From a bacterium (lineage in GTDB: Bacteria; Zhuqueibacterota; Zhuqueibacteria; Zhuqueibacterales; Zhuqueibacteraceae), in the NCBI GenBank assembly GCA_023150945.1, contig JAKLJX010000021.1:39964-103963 (forward strand): a stretch of DNA of 64,000 bases, read 5' to 3'. Position numbers and translations under genes: made by a program. Of the stretch, positions 30,053 through 37,849 are shown one piece after another (within the stretch, counting starts at the first letter, position 1; each line of letters begins with the position of its first letter). The notes below the pieces were generated by a model. It had not been told where the DNA came from. It saw nothing but the letters and a program-made list of their open reading frames with translations, and did no database searches.

Positions 30053-30858
30053 GCTATTTCTTGCCATTTTCTTCGGCCGCATTGGCTCATAAATATTGTT
30101 ACCGAAGGTTTTTTGAAATGGCAAGAGGCAATTCACCAAAATGCTTTGATGCGATTGGGGAAAGCAGCTCTTGCATTTCCGTTCATCTTACTAGTGAATT
30201 CCGTGCCTTATGCGGCTCCACTTGACTCACACTTCGCTGGCGGCACATGGCCTATGACTCCGTGCAGTCTCACTCACCTCACCGCGGCGAATTTACCACA
30301 CTCTGCAATTGCAGGGCAGTGCAGCTTGCCGCAAGGTTTTGTCCTCTCTGCAGAAATAAAGCCACAGGAAAAAGCTGACGGTTTGACATGCCGGACACGC
30401 TTACCCCGCAAGCAGGGGTAGCTCTCCATTTCTCCCCCGTTTAGCTCTGCCCAGCCCACTCCCGCCTTTCTCCGAAAGTATGCCATGACAATTCGCAAAG
30501 TGACAAAGGTGGCGGTATAGTTTAGCAGGCCGTGATCAAAGTGAAGTACGCCTGGACGTAGATTGGAAGTCTGATTGAAGGTTACGGCGAGGTGTTTCCG
30601 CAAGAACGGTATGCGCCAGTTAGATTTAGGATGAATCGCTCTTGGCCTCGTGCTTTCCACACGCCGCACGCGAAGCCGCGGCCAGCCTCGACCTTTTTGC
30701 GTTCTGCGCGTCAGGTCGGGCATTTAGGATGAAAACATGGTCGTTCCTCCTTGGCTGAAGAGCCGCTTCATTCCCCTCAACCTGGCGATGGTCCCTCAGT
30801 CCCACAATCTACATCACTGGCCTGCATCGCGCTAACCGAGCTTCAGAAAGGTGAGTCC
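30053..30858. other. Non-coding stretch ahead of the kinase operon
   Basis: Frames at 30113-30421 (plus) and 30274-30723 (minus) are opposed, lack ribosome-binding sites and resemble no protein I know. The plus-strand kinase frame extends back to a TTG at 30751, but the extra 36 residues are not kinase-like. A promoter for the operon is expected here and was not identified. Confidence 0.5.
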
Positions 30859-33558
30859 ATGGAAGTCGCAAAAGTTCTGGACGACAAATATGAGATCATT
30901 TATGAAATCAAACGCGGCGGATTCGGCGTCATCTACTACGGCCGTGACCGCCTGTTTGACAAACCGGTCGCGATCAAGGCCATTCCTCCCGAGTTGATCG
31001 GCGAAGCCAGATACATCGACATTTTCCAGGCTGAGTCGCTGGCGATTGCCCGCCTCAATCATCGCAATATCGTCCGCATCTATGACATCCGGCGCGGAGA
31101 GGGCGGCCAGTTCTACATTATCATGGAATATGTCGATGGCCTCGATTTGGGCAAACTCATCCGCGCCAGCCGCAAGGAGCCGGCGCTGCTGCCGCCCTCT
31201 CTCGCCGCCTACATCGTGGCCGAGATTTGCGCCGGCCTCGATTATGCGCACACCCGGCGCGACCCGGACACGCATCAGCCCTTGCATCTCATTCACCAGG
31301 ACATTTCGCCCGGCAACATCATGCTGAACCGTCTGGGCGAGGTGAAGATCATCGATTTCGGATTGGCCAGCGCACGGCGCCACCAGGCCGACAACAACCG
31401 CAAAAATGAAGTCGTGGTACAAGGCAAACTGACCTACCTGGCGCCGGAACAGGTGAATGGCAGCGGCAGTCTCGATCAGCGCGCGGATCTGTTCTCGCTG
31501 GGCGTGGTTTTCTATGAAGCCTTGACCGGACAGCGACTTTTCAAAGAGCAGGACGCCGAGGCGATGATCCAGCATCTGCGCAACGGAGAGTGGGACATTT
31601 CCCTGCTCGCGGAGAATCGCATGCCTGCTGCTTTGATCAACATCGTCGAAAGGGCGATCCAGCGTGAGCCGAGCCAGCGCTTTCAATCGGCCAATCAAAT
31701 GTACATGGAGCTGATGAGCTACCTTTCGCAGCAAGCGCCGGCGATGGACTATGCCTTCGAACTGGCGAACAGGGTGGAGCGCGTCGCGCCGGCGCGCGAA
31801 TCGCGCGCGGCTGCGGACGCGGCCACGGAGCCGGCTCCGCTGGGCGGCTTGGTCGAAACGCCAAGTGCCGGCCAGCGCCTGGAGGAACCCGCTAACTCGA
31901 GCGGCTTCTTTGTGGAAGAAAACAGCACTGAGGCCGGCTTCGAGGCGGCGCCGAAGACCCACGCTTCGTTTCAGCAATCGCGCTTGGAAACGGAAGGCGG
32001 CGGCGGCGAGAAGGACGAGTTCGAATGGAGCCGGGGATCTGCGCGGCGGGATTTTCCCGAAGAGCTCGAACTGACGCCCGAACCGGAGGATGCCGATCAG
32101 CGCGCCAAGAACGGCAGCGAACCGCAGGACGTTGCCTTCTACAAGGTCATCGCCGAGGAGGAAGAAGAGGAAGAAGTCCGCACCATCATCGATGTGATTC
32201 GCCTTTCCGCCCGCTCGCACAAGAAGACGATTCTTCTGACGGTCGGCGGCGTGTTGGCGGCATTTCTGCTGTTCACGCTGGTGGATACCTTCACCCGCTG
32301 GACAGGCTGGGGTGCGTCGATCTACGATTTTCTCTTTCCGCCTGCCATCCGACTGGTATCGTTTCCGCCCAATGCCCAGGTCTATCTCGACGACCGGTTG
32401 CTGCCGAAAACCACGCCGCTGGCGATCGAGAAAATCTCACCGGGCGTGCACAAGCTGACGCTCACCCTGCCGCGCTTTGAGCCGATCACGCGGTCGATTC
32501 AAGTGGCGCCGCAAGGCCGTGCTTCGATCATCGGCGAGAGCGCCAGCGATCAAAATCTGCCCTATGTTTTTCGCTTCAAGACCATCCTGGAAATCTCCTC
32601 CAAGCCGGAGGGCGCCGAGGTCTTCCTGAACAATGTCAAATATACCCAACTCACGCCCTGCCGGGTGGTTTGGGAAGTGGGCGATCCGCTGGAAATCGAA
32701 ATGCGCAAAGAAGGTCTCTCCCCGCTGCAGGGCTTCACGCTCAACACGCTGGAGGGTGTCGAGACCATCACCGACCGGCGGCTGTGGCGTTTTCAACGCA
32801 TCGAGGAGCAACGCGAGCATTACGCGCTGGAAGGCATTTTTGCCAAGGCCATCACCGTCACCTCCGTGCCGGACCATGCCGAAATCTACGTCAATGACGG
32901 CACCAGCCCGATGGGAATGACCGGCTACAGCAACGAAATCCTGCTCGCCACCGGCAGCCACACCATCACGTTGCAGAAGCCCGGCTTTCTGCCCAAGTCC
33001 TTCAGCATTACGGTCGACGCCAACACGCCTTCGAATTATCACGAGGTGCTGTCGCGCGTGGTGCGCATTTTCGCCAAAGACGGATCCGATCCGGGCGACA
33101 ATGACATCGGCGCGCGCGTGGTGGAGTTGATTTCCGGCGGGCAGCGGGTGCGCACCCGTTCGACCACGCCGTGCGAATTGACCCTGTTGCCCTACACCTA
33201 CACCGCCATTCTCTCGAAGGAGGGCTATCAGGACTACACCCTGACCATCCCGCCCACCGGCAACATCGCGATTGCCCGCATGGAAGGTGAGCGGATCGAC
33301 GTCGAAGTGGTGGTGCAGGATGAACAAACCGAGGCGCCCCTGAGCGGCGTGCAAATCAGCTATCAACCGCTCTCCCAGCCCAATGCCGTGCCTTCCTTCT
33401 TCGGCCAAACCGAGGAGAGCGGCACGGCACTCAACAAGCTGGCGCCGGGGCAATACCGCTTTCGCGTCAAAAAATTCGGCTATCGTCTGGCGGTGAAGGA
33501 GCTGAAGGTCAGCGCCACGAGCAAGCGCCTGGTGTTCAAACTGCAGTCGGTTTCCTGA
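30859..33558 (+). CDS. Transmembrane Ser/Thr protein kinase with extracytoplasmic PEGA repeats
   Basis: The 899-aa product has an N-terminal Hanks-type kinase domain (~11-275). It carries KRGGFGVIYYGRD, VAIK with Lys40, HQDISPGN with catalytic Asp148, and DFG with Asp166. It is a non-RD kinase because Gln precedes the Asp, but all catalytic residues are present. An acidic disordered linker (~300-450) ends in a Glu run. A single membrane segment follows (~457-476, TILLTVGGVLAAFLLFTLV). Outside are at least three PEGA-type repeats (from about 497, 576 and 665), then two further Ig/CarboxypepD-like segments. The ATG at 30859 has AAAGGTGA 7 nt upstream. It leads an operon with FHA, phosphatase and pseudokinase genes. 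PEGA repeats suggest envelope or surface-polymer sensing. Confidence 0.93.
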   Translation: MEVAKVLDDKYEIIYEIKRGGFGVIYYGRDRLFDKPVAIKAIPPELIGEARYIDIFQAESLAIARLNHRNIVRIYDIRRGEGGQFYIIMEYVDGLDLGKLIRASRKEPALLPPSLAAYIVAEICAGLDYAHTRRDPDTHQPLHLIHQDISPGNIMLNRLGEVKIIDFGLASARRHQADNNRKNEVVVQGKLTYLAPEQVNGSGSLDQRADLFSLGVVFYEALTGQRLFKEQDAEAMIQHLRNGEWDISLLAENRMPAALINIVERAIQREPSQRFQSANQMYMELMSYLSQQAPAMDYAFELANRVERVAPARESRAAADAATEPAPLGGLVETPSAGQRLEEPANSSGFFVEENSTEAGFEAAPKTHASFQQSRLETEGGGGEKDEFEWSRGSARRDFPEELELTPEPEDADQRAKNGSEPQDVAFYKVIAEEEEEEEVRTIIDVIRLSARSHKKTILLTVGGVLAAFLLFTLVDTFTRWTGWGASIYDFLFPPAIRLVSFPPNAQVYLDDRLLPKTTPLAIEKISPGVHKLTLTLPRFEPITRSIQVAPQGRASIIGESASDQNLPYVFRFKTILEISSKPEGAEVFLNNVKYTQLTPCRVVWEVGDPLEIEMRKEGLSPLQGFTLNTLEGVETITDRRLWRFQRIEEQREHYALEGIFAKAITVTSVPDHAEIYVNDGTSPMGMTGYSNEILLATGSHTITLQKPGFLPKSFSITVDANTPSNYHEVLSRVVRIFAKDGSDPGDNDIGARVVELISGGQRVRTRSTTPCELTLLPYTYTAILSKEGYQDYTLTIPPTGNIAIARMEGERIDVEVVVQDEQTEAPLSGVQISYQPLSQPNAVPSFFGQTEESGTALNKLAPGQYRFRVKKFGYRLAVKELKVSATSKRLVFKLQSVS

Positions 33559-33609
33559 TTGCGTTAAGGGATTAATGTCACAGCCTTCCATGGGAAGGGA
33601 GAAGAGATC

Positions 33610-36156
33610 ATGCCCAAGCTGGTTCTCAAAAAAAAGGCGGAGGTGTTGGCGGAGTTTCAGTTGAAAGGCGCCAACTCCGTTTTCACCGTTGGCTCCGAGG
33701 CCGGAAATGATGTGGTCATCGCGGACCGCCAGGTTTCGATGCACCACTTGCATATCGAGCGCCAGGGCAACCGGTACTTTGTGCGCGACCTCAAGAGCGC
33801 CTTCGGCACGCAGGTGAACAACCGCCGCCTCCACGACAAGACCGAAATTCACGACGGCGATGCGATTCAACTCGGCGATCACACGCTGGTCTTCCGCAAC
33901 CCGCTGGAGGCGGAAGAGGCGCCGGCGGGCGATCGCGCCGGCCGCGGCTCGGTGAATGATTTTTGGAGCGATGTCAAAGACGCGGTCATCGACGTGGTGC
34001 AGGGCGAAGCCACCAGCCCCGGCGAACGGCCGCGCGAGCCTCATTTCTTCGACATCCGCGAACCCAGCGACCAGGATCGCATCAAGCGGCTGGATGAAGC
34101 CGAGGAATTCAAAGCCGACAGCCTGAAAAAGGAGCTTTCCGAAGTCCTGGAGCAGGTTTCCGCCGAGGAGGAAAAAGACGCCTTTCAGGCCGGCCGCGAA
34201 GTCGAGAAGTCGCCTTATTACCTGCTGGCGATCTACGGCCCCTATTTGGGCAAGCGCTATCAGGTCAATTTTGGTGAAACGCGCATCGGCCGTGATGGCC
34301 GGCTGAACGATATCGTCATCCGCGAGAACCGTAAAGGTGAGGTCGATCCCAGCATCTCCCGCCGCCACGCCACCATCACCTATCGCGACAGCAAATTCCA
34401 CCTGAGCGACAAGCGCAGCAAGAGCCGCACGTATTTGAATCAAGACATGCTCAGCGAAACCGATGAATGGCTGATCACGCCCGGCGATGAGATCGAAATC
34501 GTGAGCGACCAGCAGAGCACGATTTTCCGCTTTGTCGCCGAAGGCAATTGGGATTTTTCCTATCCCCGGCGCGCCGGGGCCTGGTGGCTGCGCTACCGCT
34601 CGCTCGCCATGAATATCGGCGCCGGCGTGCTGACCACCATCGCGTTTGCACTCGCGGTGCTGGCCTGGCAGGCGCGCGCCGTGGTGACGCACACGCCCGA
34701 CCCGCTGCAGGTGCAAAGCAAGATCTTCACCAAGATCGATCTGACCGACGTCGAAAAGAACACGGTCAGACTTTCGAAATCAGACACCCGCATTCCGCCC
34801 AAGCCGCTGCTGGCCGATATCAATGCCGACAAGTATGTCGATCTGGTGGTCACCAAAAGCAACGGCACGCTGGCGGCGATCGACGGCCGCAGCCGGCGCC
34901 GGCTCTGGCAATCGAGCGGGATCGTGCTGGATCACAGTTTTCCCGCCACCGCCGCGGACTTGAACGACGACGGCAATGACGATCTCGTGGCGCTGACCGC
35001 GGATGCGCATCTGGTGGCCATCGATGGCCTGCATGGCGCGGAGATTTGGACCAGCCCGTTCTTCGAATCCAAAATCATCGGGCCGCCGGTCGTCGGCCGC
35101 TTTGACCGCAACGACAGCCCGGATGTGGCGGTGATCAGCGCCGACGGCAAACTCGAAATCGGCTATTCCCGCATCTTCAAGCCGGAATGGGTGGAGGTGA
35201 AAATGGGATTGGTCTCGCAGGCGCCGCTGTCCACCGCGGATTTGAACAATGACGGCTGCGACGAAATTCTGATTGGCACCGATCGCGGGCTGGTGCTGAT
35301 TTTCGACGGCGCCGAGCGCCGCCTCGCGGGCACGGTCGATGTCAATCTCAGCCTGAACAAACTCAAAGGCAGCTACAACGAAGACAATCAAATCCGCTAT
35401 CCGGTGGGCGTCGCGGATCTCAACGGCGACCAGCGTCCCGATCTGGTGGTCGCCAGCATGCAGGGGAATCTGGTTACCATCGACATTTCGGAAAGAACCC
35501 CGGAAGGCAAGATCAAGGCGCGCGAGTTGTGGTGGAGCGCGTTGGCGCCCGCGGGCATGCCGGTGACCGAGTTCAATTACCCGTTCAGTTTGGGTGATGT
35601 GGACGGCGATGGCCGCAGCGACGTGGTAGTGGTGGGCGCGGACAGCTCGCTGCAGGCGTTTTCCGGTGCGGGCCGCGAAGGCCAGCAGCAACGCAGTCTG
35701 TGGCGCGTCAGCAGCGGCTCGATTCTGCATTTGCCTGCGCTGTTCGATTTCAACAAGGATCGCCACACCGACGTCGTCATTGTCGAACTTTTGGGGATCA
35801 TCAAAATTCTCGACGGCCGCAACGGCGGCATCTTGTGGGAGGAGCACAAAGCGCTCAAGCATCCCGCGGACATGCCGCTGCTGGCCGATGCCGGCGCGAA
35901 CAACACCATGGACATTCTGGTGCTCAACTATGACGGCACGGTGAATGATTTTCGCAGCAATCGCCGGGTGGCCGCGGGCACGATCGTCTGGGGCCAGCGC
36001 TACGCGGATGCCACCAATCGCGCCGCCGTCACCTACGTCGAGCGCACCACCGGCGCCTATGATGCCACGCTGATTTTCAGCGCCGGCGTGATCCTGCTGG
36101 CGAATCTCGGCAATTTCCTGCTGCGCCAGCGCCGGCGTAAATTTGCCAAAAGCTGA
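33610..36156 (+). CDS. Membrane protein with two cytoplasmic FHA domains and an external FG-GAP propeller
   Basis: The 848-aa product has FHA1 (~8-95, with QVSMHH and GTQVNN) and FHA2 (~205-300, with RIGRDGRLND, SISRRH and TYLN). FHA2 keeps the phosphothreonine-binding Gly-Arg and Ser-x-x-His. FHA1 has Gly-Ser in place of Gly-Arg and may bind more weakly. A membrane segment (~333-352) precedes about six FG-GAP/VCBS-like repeats of the form ADLNxDGxxDLVV. A C-terminal membrane segment (~825-840) follows, then a basic tail. The propeller should therefore lie outside with both ends inside. It is the likely phospho-reader of the kinase encoded just upstream (51 nt gap) and could transmit a state across the membrane. 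Confidence 0.88.
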   Translation: MPKLVLKKKAEVLAEFQLKGANSVFTVGSEAGNDVVIADRQVSMHHLHIERQGNRYFVRDLKSAFGTQVNNRRLHDKTEIHDGDAIQLGDHTLVFRNPLEAEEAPAGDRAGRGSVNDFWSDVKDAVIDVVQGEATSPGERPREPHFFDIREPSDQDRIKRLDEAEEFKADSLKKELSEVLEQVSAEEEKDAFQAGREVEKSPYYLLAIYGPYLGKRYQVNFGETRIGRDGRLNDIVIRENRKGEVDPSISRRHATITYRDSKFHLSDKRSKSRTYLNQDMLSETDEWLITPGDEIEIVSDQQSTIFRFVAEGNWDFSYPRRAGAWWLRYRSLAMNIGAGVLTTIAFALAVLAWQARAVVTHTPDPLQVQSKIFTKIDLTDVEKNTVRLSKSDTRIPPKPLLADINADKYVDLVVTKSNGTLAAIDGRSRRRLWQSSGIVLDHSFPATAADLNDDGNDDLVALTADAHLVAIDGLHGAEIWTSPFFESKIIGPPVVGRFDRNDSPDVAVISADGKLEIGYSRIFKPEWVEVKMGLVSQAPLSTADLNNDGCDEILIGTDRGLVLIFDGAERRLAGTVDVNLSLNKLKGSYNEDNQIRYPVGVADLNGDQRPDLVVASMQGNLVTIDISERTPEGKIKARELWWSALAPAGMPVTEFNYPFSLGDVDGDGRSDVVVVGADSSLQAFSGAGREGQQQRSLWRVSSGSILHLPALFDFNKDRHTDVVIVELLGIIKILDGRNGGILWEEHKALKHPADMPLLADAGANNTMDILVLNYDGTVNDFRSNRRVAAGTIVWGQRYADATNRAAVTYVERTTGAYDATLIFSAGVILLANLGNFLLRQRRRKFAKS

Positions 36157-36179
36157 ATCCCGAGGGAACGAGGCGTGTC

Positions 36180-37820
36180 ATGGAAATATTGATGGCGGCA
36201 GCGACCGATCGCGGCACGGTGCGTGAGGGCAACGAGGATTTCTTCTTCTATTCCAAAAAGAAGAATCTGGTCATCGTGTGCGACGGCATGGGCGGCCACA
36301 AAGCCGGCGAAACCGCCAGCCGCATTGCCGGCGAAACCGTGCGCGACATTTTCCTCTATCCCGACCTCGCCGAAATCGCGCGGCTGGGGCAGGACATCAC
36401 CGACCGCCTGCCCGTGCTCGCGCTGCGGCTGGTGCTGGGCGCGCGCCTGGCCAACCGCCGCCTTTTTCTGATGGCGGAGCAGGATCCAGCGCTGCGCGGC
36501 ATGGGCACGACGCTCGCCGCCGTGGCCTTCTCCGATCATTCCGCCTGCGCCGTGCATGTCGGCGACAGCCGCATCTACCGCCTCACGCGCGAGAAGATCC
36601 AGCCGATCACTGAAGATCACAGTTGGATCAATGAACTGTTGCAGGACCGGGACATCAGCGCGGAGGAGGCCCATCATTTCCGCAAGAAGAACGTCCTGAC
36701 CCGCGCGCTCGGCACCCATCTCTCGGTCAAGATCGATGTGCAGTGGTTTCCGCTCACTTCGAACACCACCTTTCTCCTCTGCACCGACGGCCTGCACAAT
36801 GCGCTGCCCGAGCAGGAGATTCTGAAAGCGCTCGCGCCGCGCGAAGATACCGGTCTGCAGAAGAGCGTCGAGCAACTGGTGCAGCGCGCCAAAGAAACCA
36901 ACGGCTCCGACAACATCACCGCGGCCGCGGCCCGCGTGAAGAAAGTGCCGAACAAAGCCTCGCCCTGGGGCGAAGCGAAAATGACCATTCCCAACGAGCC
37001 GGCCAAGCTGTTGCCGCTGGAAGACCGCTTCATCAAAAAACAATTTCGCCACGCCGAGGTGCCGGCGGCCTCACCGGAACGGAAACAGCGCTCGCCGCGG
37101 CGACTGCTGGTGGCGGGCGCGCTGGTGCTGGTTTTGGCCGCCTCCGGTTTTGGCGTCATGCGCTCGTTTCTCGGGCGTCAGGTCGAGGCCGATGCCGCAG
37201 CCGGGAATGCCGGTGAAACGCATGCCGGGCTGCTGCCGGCGAGTGATGCCAACACGCGCGAGGGCATCACCGTGGTGCAGCTCGACAGCAGCCTGCTCGA
37301 TTTGCCCGCGCCCAGCGCGCCGGCGCGCACGGCACGGGCGGTGGCGTCGCAACGAGCCAGCGGTGCAGCAGATTCTCTGCAGGCCAGCGAACGCGAATCC
37401 AATCGCGCGCAGGCAGCAGCGCCGCCGCCCGCGGCAGGCACCGGGAGCGCGCGTAGTCCGCAAGCAGCAGGCACGGCCGAGGCCGGTGACGCAGCAAACG
37501 AACCGAATGCTTTTCCCAATCTCGTTGAGCGCAGAGAGGAAAACAGCGCCACCGCGCAGACCACCAGTCTGGTGCCGCAGGCCGGCGGCCGCATTTATTT
37601 GCCCGGCTTGAACCGGCCGCGCTACAACGGCGCCTTGCTGTTTGTCAATGAGGCCTTGATCGGGCCGGTGCGCCAGGTTGCCGATGTCGGATTCTTCCTC
37701 CGCCCCGGCCAGTATACCATTGCGATCAAAGACAGCCTGGGCCGCATCATGCACCAACGCGCAAACATTCGAGTGCTGGAGGGTGACGTCAAACCGCTGG
37801 AATTCAACCGGCAGAACTAA
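36180..37820 (+). CDS. PP2C-type protein phosphatase with membrane anchor
   Basis: The 546-aa product begins with a PPM/PP2C catalytic domain (~1-255). Motifs are RGTVREGNED, CDGMGGHKAGE (34-44), GDSRIYRL (~128-135), CTDGLHNAL (~201) and GSDNITAA (~242), so the metal-binding Asp residues are in place. A membrane segment lies at ~306-325 (LLVAGALVLVLAASGFGVM). An Ala/Arg/Pro-rich linker (~360-450) and a C-terminal PEGA-like segment (from LPGLNRPRYNGALLFVNEAL) follow. It should reverse phosphorylation by the operon's kinase. The ATG at 36180 is 23 nt after the FHA gene, with GAGG 7 nt upstream. A membrane anchor and external domain on a PP2C phosphatase are less common than on kinases. Confidence 0.92.
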   Translation: MEILMAAATDRGTVREGNEDFFFYSKKKNLVIVCDGMGGHKAGETASRIAGETVRDIFLYPDLAEIARLGQDITDRLPVLALRLVLGARLANRRLFLMAEQDPALRGMGTTLAAVAFSDHSACAVHVGDSRIYRLTREKIQPITEDHSWINELLQDRDISAEEAHHFRKKNVLTRALGTHLSVKIDVQWFPLTSNTTFLLCTDGLHNALPEQEILKALAPREDTGLQKSVEQLVQRAKETNGSDNITAAAARVKKVPNKASPWGEAKMTIPNEPAKLLPLEDRFIKKQFRHAEVPAASPERKQRSPRRLLVAGALVLVLAASGFGVMRSFLGRQVEADAAAGNAGETHAGLLPASDANTREGITVVQLDSSLLDLPAPSAPARTARAVASQRASGAADSLQASERESNRAQAAAPPPAAGTGSARSPQAAGTAEAGDAANEPNAFPNLVERREENSATAQTTSLVPQAGGRIYLPGLNRPRYNGALLFVNEALIGPVRQVADVGFFLRPGQYTIAIKDSLGRIMHQRANIRVLEGDVKPLEFNRQN

Positions 37821-37849
37821 GGACACCTCGTTGCGCGTTCGCATTCACG

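Noticed and set aside
32437-34716. 759-aa minus-strand frame
   Set aside because: It is antisense across the kinase and FHA genes and spans their boundary; composition is His/Gln/Arg-rich, typical of a shadow frame.
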